Below are positions 52,799-60,775 of a DNA stretch of 64,000 nt, in pieces. The notes under the pieces were generated by a model. The model saw nothing but the letters and a program-made list of their open reading frames with translations. It searched no databases and was not told the origin of the DNA. The DNA lies in the NCBI GenBank assembly GCA_959607825.1, contig CAUHNW010000002.1, forward strand, positions 154,378 to 218,377, written 5' to 3'. The position numbers were made by a program, and so were the translations under genes. The stretch's first letter is position 1, and each line of letters starts with the position of its first letter. Source of the stretch: HGM13006 sp900757695 (GTDB lineage: Bacteria > Bacillota > Clostridia > Oscillospirales > Oscillospiraceae).

Positions 52799-54214
52799 AT
52801 GCGCAAAACAAAGATCATCTGCACCATGGGGCCTGCGACCATGGATCAGGAAGTACTGAAAAAGCTCTGTCTGGGCGGCATGAATGTGGCCAGAATGAAC
52901 TTTTCCCACGGGGATCATGACAGCCATTTGGCACAGCTGAATCTTTTGCAGGAGATCCGGGAGGAGCTTGGACTTCCCATTGGAACCATGTGTGACACCA
53001 AGGGCCCTGAGATCCGGACCGGCTGCTTTCAGGGCGGCGCAGCGCAGCTGGAGGCCGGACAGACCTTTACGCTCTATGGACAGAAATGCATCGGAGACCA
53101 GAATGGCTGCTGCACCACCTACCAGAACCTTGCGGGTGTGGTGGAGCCCGGTGTACGGATCTGCATTGACGATGGGCTGATCGAGCTGATCGTCAAGGAG
53201 ATATCCGGGCAGGACGTTGTGTGTACTGTGGCCAATGGCGGCGAGGTCAGGGATAAAAAGGGCATCAACCTGCCGGGAACGCCGGTGGATCTGCCGTTCC
53301 TGTCCCCGAAGGATCGCAGCGACATCCTGTTTGCGGTGGAGAACGGCTTTGACTTTATTGCGGCCTCCTTTACCCGCTCTGCGCAGGATATTATGGATAT
53401 CCGAAGTCTCCTTGACCGTGTAGGAGCCGGCAGCATGGAGATCATTGCAAAGATCGAAAATCAGCAGGGCATCGACAATATTGACGAGATCATTGCCGCA
53501 GCAGACGGGATCATGGTGGCACGGGGCGATCTGGGAGTAGAGGTGCCCAGCTATCAGGTGCCCATGCTGCAAAAGGAGATCATTGAGCGCTGCCGGAAGG
53601 CCGGAAAAAATGTGATCGTGGCGACCCAGATGCTGGATTCCATGATCCGGAATCCAAGACCCACTCGTGCAGAGGTCAACGATGTGGCCCAGGCGGTCTA
53701 TGACGGAGCCAGTGCAGTGATGCTGTCGGGAGAGACTGCATCGGGGAAATACCCGGTAGAGGCCCTTGAAACCATGGCGAGCATTGCCGAACATGTGGAG
53801 TGCAGCATAGACTATTGGAAAACGTTTGCGGAGCAGGAGATCGTCCACAGCCGCAACGTGGGATTGGCCATTTCCCGGGCCTGCTGTACCACAGCGATGG
53901 AACTGGACGCCAAGGCCATCGTTACCGTGACAAACCGCGGCATCACGGCAAAGGCAGTGGCACGCTACCGTCCCGGCTGCCCTATTTTGGCGCTGACGGT
54001 GGATGAACGCACCCGGCGGCTTTTGAGCCTTGTGTGGGGGGTAGAGACGGCACTGGCGCCGGTGGTGGATTCCACGGATAAGCTGCTGAATCTGGCACGC
54101 AGCAGAACATGGCAGCTGGGCTATGTGCAGGAGGACGATCTGGCAGTGGTAACGGCGGGCATTCCGGTGGGGATCAGCGGCTCCACGAATCTCATTAAGG
54201 TTCTGCGTTTTTAA
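52799..54214 (+). CDS. pyk: pyruvate kinase
   Basis: Final ATP-forming step of glycolysis. 471 residues, the short form without the extra C-terminal PEP-utiliser domain. N-terminal TKIICTMGPAT, RMNFSHGDHD, the TKGPEIRTG segment and catalytic-loop IAKIENQQGIDNIDEII with MVARGDLGVE are typical, as is ATQMLDSMIRNPRPTRAE. The ATG follows AAGGAGGG. It is monocistronic or leads into the next gene after 140 bases. Confidence 0.97.
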   Translation: MRKTKIICTMGPATMDQEVLKKLCLGGMNVARMNFSHGDHDSHLAQLNLLQEIREELGLPIGTMCDTKGPEIRTGCFQGGAAQLEAGQTFTLYGQKCIGDQNGCCTTYQNLAGVVEPGVRICIDDGLIELIVKEISGQDVVCTVANGGEVRDKKGINLPGTPVDLPFLSPKDRSDILFAVENGFDFIAASFTRSAQDIMDIRSLLDRVGAGSMEIIAKIENQQGIDNIDEIIAAADGIMVARGDLGVEVPSYQVPMLQKEIIERCRKAGKNVIVATQMLDSMIRNPRPTRAEVNDVAQAVYDGASAVMLSGETASGKYPVEALETMASIAEHVECSIDYWKTFAEQEIVHSRNVGLAISRACCTTAMELDAKAIVTVTNRGITAKAVARYRPGCPILALTVDERTRRLLSLVWGVETALAPVVDSTDKLLNLARSRTWQLGYVQEDDLAVVTAGIPVGISGSTNLIKVLRF

Positions 54215-54275
54215 CGAGAGAAAATGCCTTGAAGCATACAGAGTGCACAAAAAACTAAAATAATTGAAAAGAAAG

Positions 54276-54304
54276 TTGATATTTCCGACGAAAAGTGCTA
54301 TGAT
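54276..54304 (+). promoter_or_regulatory. promoter of the cytidylate-kinase-like gene
   Basis: TTGATA (54276-54281), 17-base spacer, TATGAT (54299-54304). Confidence 0.7.
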
Positions 54305-54356
54305 GAGAATGAAGATGGGCCCATAGCTCTCAATTTAAGATAAGGCGGGTGTTCCT

Positions 54357-54959
54357 ATGATTATCACAATTGGAAGACAGTTTGGATCCGGCGGCAGAGA
54401 GATCGGCGAAAAGGTCGCCAAGCGGCTTGGATACACCTTCTATGATAAGGAAATCTTGACCATGGCGGCAGAGGAAAGCGGTTTTTCTCCGGCAGCGATG
54501 CAGCATTACGATGAAAAGCCCAGCGGAAGCCTCATCTACAGCCTCTATATGACTGGGGCAGCCACCAGCGATAACCTGCCTCTGAACCAGCAGCTGGCCT
54601 TTGCGCAGTTCAATATCATTCGGAAGGTTGCGCAGGCAGATAACTGTGTTGTCGTTGGCCGGTGTGCGGACTACATTCTGCGGGAGAAAAAGAATCTGCT
54701 GACGGTTTTCCTCCATGCGCCGATGGAGTATCGAGTGCAGCGTGTGATGGCGGATCAGGCCATTACCAATCCTACGCTGGCAGAAAAGAGCATTAAGAAG
54801 CAGGATAAGGCCAGAGCAGACTACTACAATTTCTTTACCCACAAGAAATGGGGCGATGCAGGCAGTGCAATGCTGTCTATTGATACCTCCATTCTGGATA
54901 CCGATGGCGTGGCTGCACTGATCGCAGATGCCGTCAGCATGGTAGAGCACAAAAAGTAA
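54357..54959 (+). CDS. cytidylate kinase-like family protein
   Basis: A 200-residue P-loop kinase: IITIGRQFGSGGREIGEKVA is the nucleotide-binding start, YTFYDKEIL the base-binding region, and VVVGRCADYIL and LTVFLHAP follow as in AAA_CMK-like enzymes common in Clostridia. It is probably a nucleoside monophosphate or related kinase, but the substrate is not known; it is distinct from canonical Cmk. It has its own promoter and terminator. Confidence 0.9.
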   Translation: MIITIGRQFGSGGREIGEKVAKRLGYTFYDKEILTMAAEESGFSPAAMQHYDEKPSGSLIYSLYMTGAATSDNLPLNQQLAFAQFNIIRKVAQADNCVVVGRCADYILREKKNLLTVFLHAPMEYRVQRVMADQAITNPTLAEKSIKKQDKARADYYNFFTHKKWGDAGSAMLSIDTSILDTDGVAALIADAVSMVEHKK

Positions 54960-54969
54960 ATCAGGATCC

Positions 54970-55002
54970 AAAGGGCTGCTGCGTCTTGCGGCAGCCCTTT
55001 TT
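54970..55002 (+). terminator. terminator
   Basis: AAGGGCTGCTGC arm from 54971 pairs with GCGGCAGCCCTT, followed by a T5 run. Confidence 0.88.
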
Positions 55003-55084
55003 GCGGTCAACCGGATTATTTTGCTGGGATTCCGGCGCCAAATGTGGTATGCTATCAGCAGAAAACAGAAAAGGATGAAAAAGT

Positions 55085-55735
55085 GTGGTTATACTCTTTG
55101 ACTTGGACGGGACTCTGACGGATTCCGGAGAAGGCATTACAAAATGTGCGCAGCTGGCGCTGGAGCATTTCGGGATCCGTGTGGAGGACCGCAATCAGCT
55201 ACGCATCTTTGTGGGGCCGCCTCTGCGGGAGAGCTTTCCCAAATTCGGCGTCCCGGAGGATCAGGTGGAGGAGGCGGTTCGGATTTTTCGGAGCCGCTAT
55301 CTGACGGTGGGGAAATTTGAAAACAGACCCTATCCCGGCATTCGGGAACTGCTGGAGACGCTGCGGAATCAGGGGTATCGGCTGTTTGTAGCAACCTCAA
55401 AGCCGGAGACCACGGCGGTGGAGATTCTGGAGAAATTCCGGCTCAGCGACTATTTTGAGCGGATCTGCGGCGCGTCCATGGACAGCGGACGGGATTCCAA
55501 GGAAGCTGTGATCGCATATCTGCTGGAGCTGGCAGGGAATGTTGAAGATGCGGTCATGGTGGGGGACACGGAGTTTGATGTAATTGGTGCATCTGCCCAC
55601 GGCATTCCCACCATCGGCGTCAGCTGGGGCTATGGAGACATCGAGGCCATGGAGCGGGCCGGTGCGGCGGCAATTGCCCACGATACCGAAGAGCTCCTGA
55701 CGCTTCTGGAAAAGTATAGAAATAATGAACTATGA
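55085..55735 (+). CDS. HAD hydrolase, phosphoglycolate-phosphatase-like, GTG start
   Basis: A 216-residue HAD phosphatase with motif 1 LFDLDGTLTDS at the N terminus, motif 2 VATSKP, the conserved Lys, and motif 4 MVGDTEFDVIGA. It is of the Gph/PpaX type with a helical cap; the substrate (phosphoglycolate, pyrophosphate or others) is open. The start is the GTG at 55085 after AAAAGGATG. The next gene is 311 bases away, and that gap holds two promoters and a structured segment. Confidence 0.92.
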   Translation: MVILFDLDGTLTDSGEGITKCAQLALEHFGIRVEDRNQLRIFVGPPLRESFPKFGVPEDQVEEAVRIFRSRYLTVGKFENRPYPGIRELLETLRNQGYRLFVATSKPETTAVEILEKFRLSDYFERICGASMDSGRDSKEAVIAYLLELAGNVEDAVMVGDTEFDVIGASAHGIPTIGVSWGYGDIEAMERAGAAAIAHDTEELLTLLEKYRNNEL

Positions 55736-55801
55736 GAGAGAAAAAACGGCGAAATAGCAGGAATATGATACGAAAATGAAACGTTTGATACCGTTTTGTT
55801 C

Positions 55802-55830
55802 TTGACAATGCTGCGTGTGGGAATCATACT
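55802..55830 (+). promoter_or_regulatory. LCP gene promoter P1
   Basis: TTGACA (55802-55807), 17-base spacer, CATACT (55825-55830). Confidence 0.6.
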
Positions 55831-55850
55831 AACAGGAGCAAAATGATGAT

Positions 55851-55907
55851 GCTCATTTCGTTCGCCAATTGCCAGATGACCGGCAGCAAGCGGTTGGGGG
55901 AATGAGC
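55851..55907 (+). other. folded leader/RNA segment between P1 and P2
   Basis: Nested pairing: GCTCATT (55851-55857) with AATGAGC (55901-55907), CCAA (55865-55868) with TTGG (55894-55897), and TGCC (55870-55873) with GGCA (55882-55885). The upstream GAGCA (55836-55840) can pair with TGCTC (55850-55854), excluding the outer stem. I match it to no known RNA family. Confidence 0.5.
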
Positions 55908-55908
55908 G

Positions 55909-55937
55909 TTGACATACGTTCAAAAGACTCTTATAAT
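55909..55937 (+). promoter_or_regulatory. LCP gene promoter P2, perfect consensus
   Basis: TTGACA (55909-55914), 17-base spacer, TATAAT (55932-55937), matching the housekeeping consensus at every position. Confidence 0.88.
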
Positions 55938-56046
55938 AATCTCGGGCAGCACTGCACAATTGTTTCGTCGGTCTTCCGCCGAGTGACGCATGCGGCATTG
56001 CCCTGCCCATAAAAATGAAAAAGAATAATGAAATAGGAATGATGAT

Positions 56047-57471
56047 ATGAAGCTGTTTGGCGATAAACGAGAAAAGCCAGAGAAGGAAGAAGCGGAAAAG
56101 CTGCCGGTACCCAAGGATAAAACCCGGCAGAAGCGGGGCCGCTCCTCAGGGGAGGAAATTCAGGAAGAATACCTGGATGACGAGCAGGAGGAAGAGACTG
56201 ACTACGCAGAGGATGCGTATGATGACGCAGATTACGCAGAAGATGCGTATGATGACGATGATGAAGAATACGATGATGAAGAGTACGATGAATACGATGA
56301 AGATGATGACTACGACTACGATGAGGATGACGATGAGGGCTACGATGAAAAGCGTATGTCCACCCGGAAAAAGGTTCTGATCGGCGTTATCATCTTCCTT
56401 GTGGTGCTCCTTGGCGGAGTGGGACTGTTTATCAACTATCTGCTGGATCTGATCAACTATCAGGCGGCCAACAGTGATTATTTTGCAACCGTCTCAACGG
56501 CAGAGGAGCTGCCTCAGGAGACTGCGGAGAACTCCTATCTGGAGGCACTGGACGAAGCGGATAAGAAGGACGATCTGGAGGCTACCGCTTCGGAGCTGGA
56601 ACAGTGGAACAATCATATTAAGGACGTCACCTCGGACAGCTCTACCTATGAGGTGCCGATTTCCGATGATGTGTATAATATCCTTCTGATTGGCTCTGAC
56701 ACCAGAGAGGCTGGTACAGTTGGCCGTTCGGATGCTATGATCCTTGTATCCATCAATCAGAAGACAGAGACCATTTATCTGACCTCTTTCCTGCGGGACT
56801 GTTATGTGAGCATTCCCGGCCACGGCAATACCCGCCTGAACCATGCGTTCGCCTATGGCGGCCCGGATATGCTGGAGCAGACGCTGGAAGAAAACTTTAA
56901 GGTACATATTGACCGGTATGTGGCAGTGGACTTCTTCTCCTTTATGGATGTTATTGATACGCTGGGCGGCGTGTACATCAATGTGACGGAGGACGAACAG
57001 AAGGTCACCAACAATTACATCTGGTCCATGAACAAGCTCATGGATGAGGATTGGAGCAACGACTATCTCTGGTCCTCCGGCTGGCAGAAGCTCAACGGCA
57101 AGCAGGCCCTGTGCTATGCCCGGAACCGTTATACCGGCAACGACTATGAGCGCACAGCCCGGCAGCGGAACATCATCAACCAGATCATCGACGGCGCCAT
57201 GCAGGCGTCTCCGGCTACGCTGGTGGATTTGGCGCAGGTGATCCTGCCGCAGGTGACAACGGATATGAGTAAGTCGGAGATCCTCTCCTATGCGGCCAAT
57301 GTGGCGGCATATCTGGGCTATGATGTGCAGCAGCAGCAGATTCCCGCTGAAGGCACCTACTCCGGCGCTACCATCAGCGGCATGAGCGTGATCAGTCTGG
57401 ATCTGGACGCCAATATCAAGCATCTGCAAGGAACCATCTATGCAGGGACGGAGTACGGAACGGCGGAATAA
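56047..57471 (+). CDS. LytR-CpsA-Psr (LCP) ligase with a long acidic cytoplasmic tail
   Basis: A 474-residue enzyme that probably attaches wall teichoic acid, capsule or other glycopolymers to peptidoglycan. One transmembrane helix (about residues 112-134) separates a cytoplasmic tail of about 110 residues from the outer LCP domain with NILLIGSDTREAG, TIYLTSFLRDCYVSIPGHG and INVTEDE. The tail begins with a Lys/Glu/Arg part and then runs DDYDYDEDDDE-type sequence with repeated AEDAYDD, an extreme Asp/Glu/Tyr composition that is uncommon for LCP proteins. It is preceded by two promoters and followed by a 15-bp hairpin. Confidence 0.92.
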   Translation: MKLFGDKREKPEKEEAEKLPVPKDKTRQKRGRSSGEEIQEEYLDDEQEEETDYAEDAYDDADYAEDAYDDDDEEYDDEEYDEYDEDDDYDYDEDDDEGYDEKRMSTRKKVLIGVIIFLVVLLGGVGLFINYLLDLINYQAANSDYFATVSTAEELPQETAENSYLEALDEADKKDDLEATASELEQWNNHIKDVTSDSSTYEVPISDDVYNILLIGSDTREAGTVGRSDAMILVSINQKTETIYLTSFLRDCYVSIPGHGNTRLNHAFAYGGPDMLEQTLEENFKVHIDRYVAVDFFSFMDVIDTLGGVYINVTEDEQKVTNNYIWSMNKLMDEDWSNDYLWSSGWQKLNGKQALCYARNRYTGNDYERTARQRNIINQIIDGAMQASPATLVDLAQVILPQVTTDMSKSEILSYAANVAAYLGYDVQQQQIPAEGTYSGATISGMSVISLDLDANIKHLQGTIYAGTEYGTAE

Positions 57472-57487
57472 CGATCGGAATTACGAA

Positions 57488-57521
57488 GCAGCAGGCAGGA
57501 TCCCTTGATCCTGCCTGCTGC
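57488..57521 (+). terminator. hairpin after the LCP gene
   Basis: Perfect 15-bp arms GCAGCAGGCAGGATC (57488-57502) and complement (57507-57521), with only CTTTG after it; a weak T run. Confidence 0.75.
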
Positions 57522-57654
57522 GCTGCTTTGTGGGGTAAATTAGTATGTCAAGGGAAACGCCGGATATAGGACCGCCAGCGCCGCCAGAAAGGGTGTATAA
57601 AATCATGCAGGGACGGGGCTGTCTCCGGGCAATTCCAAAAGCTGCACAAACATT

Positions 57655-57700
57655 CAGGGCAAGAGATCGGGAAGGTTCCCTGATCTCTTGCCCTGTTTTT
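57655..57700 (+). terminator. plus-strand terminator without an assigned gene
   Basis: CAGGGCAAGAGATC (57655-57668) pairs with GATCTCTTGCCCTG (57682-57695), with GGGAA/TTCCC extending it, then five T. Nothing coding is visible in the 133 bases before it after the LCP hairpin, so it may end a small RNA, or catch readthrough from the LCP gene. Confidence 0.8.
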
Positions 57701-57749
57701 CTATGCTCCAAAGGCAGTGTGCAAAACGCCTGTTTTGCGGCAACCGGAT

Positions 57750-60563
57750 TTATTCAGCCTGCTCCTCTGTTTGCAGCTCGTAGGTGCAGAGATAGAACAG
57801 GAAGGAAGTCATCTGGTAGCGGCTGATGCGGGTGGAATAGTTTTCAAACAGCTCGCTGAGTTCAGAATCCTTTGTGGTAATGTTCTCCTGGTTCATCCAG
57901 AGGAAGGCGTGAACGGTCTCCTGAGACAGCCGGGGATGGTCCTCAATGGCGGTGTTCAGGGTGACATCATCCACGGTTGTATCAATGCCCATATACTGAG
58001 CGAATCGAAGGATCAGAAGTCCTGCGGTACGGTAGTCCACATCGTCGTCCCAGAGGTCATCAATGTCGCCGTCCATCAGAATGCCGTTTTGCCAAGCCCA
58101 GCAGACGGCATCGTAATAGTCATTGGTCTCATTGAACTCATCGCCTATGTAGTCGGGCGGCAGATAATCCGCTGTGGTTTCGGGCCGACCGGCGATACGA
58201 TAGAGCACATCGGTAAACTCGCCCACCTCAGCCACATTGCGGCCGCCAAAGGTGTCCTCGGAGATGGGGTCTACATAGCCGTTTCGATACATATACAGGA
58301 CACTGGCCTGATTAAAGATGCTCTTGATATCGGTAAATACCACGGTGTCCTCCAGCTGCCCGGTGCTGGATTTTCCAAATACATGACCATAATAGTTATT
58401 ATTCAGAATGCCAGTGGACAGGGCAAACTTGTTGGAAACATAGAGCCGGTAGTTGTCCAGCGTTTCATCGCTGACCTCCAGCCCCTGCTGGGTAACGGTC
58501 ACGGTTTCCGTGGCGGCATCAAAGCGGAATGCCTTGGTGATAAAGGACTGATCGGACAGGATTGCCATATGGATGCCGTTGGAGAAGATATCGGTGCCCT
58601 CCAGCAGACGAGAATCATATTCTACGCCAAAGAGGTTCAGCATCGTGGGAAGAATGTCCGCAGTGGAGCAGTATTCATCCACATAGATGTTGTTCTGCAG
58701 GCCGGGAACATAGCAGATGAAGGAGTTGCGGTACCGCTCGAAGGTGGTATCCAGCTCTTCGCCGGCCAGTTCATTATACTCTTCCTCGGTGAGACCATAG
58801 GGGTAATGGTCGTTGGTCAGGACAATGCAGGTCTTATCTGCGACTCCGGCCTGCTCCAGACGATCCATCAGGTACTCCAACGCATATTCCAGCTCGAGGT
58901 TGCAGGCAATATAGGCCTTTACGGTATCCGAATAGGGGAGATCTTCCACCTTGTCCCGGTTCTTGACGCTCATGGCGTTGTCCCAGTTGTACTGGTAGTG
59001 GCCGCTGAAGGTCATATAGTAGGCGTGGAAGGGGGAACCGCTGCTGATGTAGTCATCCACAGAGGCCTCCATCATCTCAAGATCGGAGGAGGGCCAGTCC
59101 ACTGTAATGTCAAGACCGGAGTCCGCTGCCTTAAAGGTATAGCCCATATTGGCATGGGTGATGTTCCGGTTATAGAAATCGCCGATGTAATTATGGTAGG
59201 CCCATGTCTGATAGCCTTCATTTTTCAGGGCGTTGCCCAGACAAAAGGGAAGGTAGTTATGGGAGGATACGTCAAAACTGGACTGGGTCTTGGTTCGGGA
59301 CATATCCGGGTAGAGACCCATATTCATGGTGTACTCACCGTTGGTGGTAACGCTCTGGAAGGTGCCGTAGTAGTTCTCGAAGATGATGCCGGTGTTGCTG
59401 AGCTTATACAGGGTGGGGGTCAGCTCTTCACTGATAAAGTATGGGCAGAAGGACTCTGCACAGATGGAAATCAGGTTGTAGCCCTTCAGCATACCGGTGT
59501 AGTCATTCTTTCGGGTGGGAGCCATGGTGTCGAAAAACTGATCCAGACTCTTGAGCATTTCGTCATCGGTGGAATTGGCCAGCGCCTCGAAATCAATGTC
59601 CATTGCATTATATTCCTGAGAGGAATAATGCCGCCCGGGTGCGGAACGGCCCATGGAAACGCTGCTGAGGGTGGCGTTCTCCTGACTGACGCCCAGAAGC
59701 ATGTACCGAAACTCCTGCTCTGTGGTGGCCAGCATGCCGACGTTTTTGTAGCTGGTATCTGTGGAGGTGTTGACGTTGGTGAGGATCTCGTAGACGGAGA
59801 AGGTTTCATCCCGCCCGGAGAGCAGCAGACCGCCCAGCACAGCGCAGACCACTGCCATAACGCCCAGAGAAGCGCAGTGCTGCTTCCAGCCGGCCCGGCG
59901 CTGGGGCGCCTTGTGCAGGATCAGCAGAACGACCACCAGAATCAGCGGAACCAGCAGCAAGAGAATCTGCACGATGTTCTGACTGATGCCATAGAGAATC
60001 TGACTGCCGAAGTTTGTGACGACATTTTCGCCCATGCCCGCCAGAGAAATGGGCATAAAGTTGCCGAAAATAGCATGGTAGACCAGCTGTACTTCTGCAT
60101 AAAGTACATTGGCAATGACCAGAATCACGGTGAGAATACGCCCGGGAATTTTGGGCAGAAGCGTGCACAAGAAGGTCATGATACTTCCGCCGAGCAGTCC
60201 GAACAGGATCGGGTATACGATGCGCTCGTCCACTTCACGGAACACGCAAACATGGAGGCACAGCTCTACATAGACGCTGACAAAGCACAGCAAAAGCAGA
60301 CTGCTGCGCCAGTTGCGCCACATGACGCGCCGGAGCACCGGCCCCTGCATGGGCGGCATATTCAGATGACTGAGGTCATCCTCCTGATGCGTTGACGAAT
60401 GCTTTTTGAAGAATTTCTTTTTGGTTTTGAGCTTGGCGGCGGCAGCCTCAGAGGCTGCGCTGGAATCCGCACAATGGGAATCAAGACCATCAGGGGAAAC
60501 AGCAGATGCACTGTCCTGAACCTTGGTTTCGTTGTCAGACGGTGCGGCAGTATTGTTTGCCAT
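57750..60563 (-). CDS. LTA synthase-like sulfatase-fold membrane enzyme with C-terminal SLH-like triplet
   Basis: A 937-residue membrane protein. A charged, Lys/Ser-rich cytoplasmic start is followed by about five transmembrane helices (residues about 115-300) and an outer sulfatase-fold domain as in LtaS: VTTNGEYTMNMGLYP holds the predicted catalytic Thr (406/407), and LTNDHYPYG carries a metal-binding Asp-His. Residues about 741-935 look like three degenerate SLH repeats (FTDIKSIFNQASVLYMY, YYDAVCWAWQNGILMDGD with YRTAGLLILRFAQ, and VHAFLWMNQENI with RISRYQMTSFLFYL). Likely a glycerol-phosphate transferase for a wall or lipid polymer. RBS AGAAAGGAG. Confidence 0.88.
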   Translation of the reverse strand: MANNTAAPSDNETKVQDSASAVSPDGLDSHCADSSAASEAAAAKLKTKKKFFKKHSSTHQEDDLSHLNMPPMQGPVLRRVMWRNWRSSLLLLCFVSVYVELCLHVCVFREVDERIVYPILFGLLGGSIMTFLCTLLPKIPGRILTVILVIANVLYAEVQLVYHAIFGNFMPISLAGMGENVVTNFGSQILYGISQNIVQILLLLVPLILVVVLLILHKAPQRRAGWKQHCASLGVMAVVCAVLGGLLLSGRDETFSVYEILTNVNTSTDTSYKNVGMLATTEQEFRYMLLGVSQENATLSSVSMGRSAPGRHYSSQEYNAMDIDFEALANSTDDEMLKSLDQFFDTMAPTRKNDYTGMLKGYNLISICAESFCPYFISEELTPTLYKLSNTGIIFENYYGTFQSVTTNGEYTMNMGLYPDMSRTKTQSSFDVSSHNYLPFCLGNALKNEGYQTWAYHNYIGDFYNRNITHANMGYTFKAADSGLDITVDWPSSDLEMMEASVDDYISSGSPFHAYYMTFSGHYQYNWDNAMSVKNRDKVEDLPYSDTVKAYIACNLELEYALEYLMDRLEQAGVADKTCIVLTNDHYPYGLTEEEYNELAGEELDTTFERYRNSFICYVPGLQNNIYVDEYCSTADILPTMLNLFGVEYDSRLLEGTDIFSNGIHMAILSDQSFITKAFRFDAATETVTVTQQGLEVSDETLDNYRLYVSNKFALSTGILNNNYYGHVFGKSSTGQLEDTVVFTDIKSIFNQASVLYMYRNGYVDPISEDTFGGRNVAEVGEFTDVLYRIAGRPETTADYLPPDYIGDEFNETNDYYDAVCWAWQNGILMDGDIDDLWDDDVDYRTAGLLILRFAQYMGIDTTVDDVTLNTAIEDHPRLSQETVHAFLWMNQENITTKDSELSELFENYSTRISRYQMTSFLFYLCTYELQTEEQAE

Positions 60564-60717
60564 GATAGACTCCTTTCTGTGTTGTTTTGAATTTTTTTGT
60601 AAAATCCCTGTAAACGTACCGCTTATCATAGCGCATTGCCTCAAAAAATGCAATATATCTACGCAAATGTTCATAATTCTTTTGCAGGATGCACATTTTT
60701 TACGGAGTATGCAGGAA

Positions 60718-60758
60718 AAATGTTGGGCGGAGCTCCAGAAAACGAAGGAGCTCCGCCC
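60718..60758 (-). terminator. terminator of the GntR-ABC operon
   Basis: Perfect 12-bp arms GGGCGGAGCTCC (60725-60736) and complement (60747-60758); minus-strand tail CAACATTTTT. Confidence 0.88.
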
Positions 60759-60775
60759 GTGTCAGGCAGGTCAGG

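Noticed and set aside
57717..60395. An 892-codon open frame antisense to the LTA-synthase-like gene
   Set aside because: His/Gly/Val-rich shadow composition, no RBS or domain; the minus-strand gene has clear motifs.
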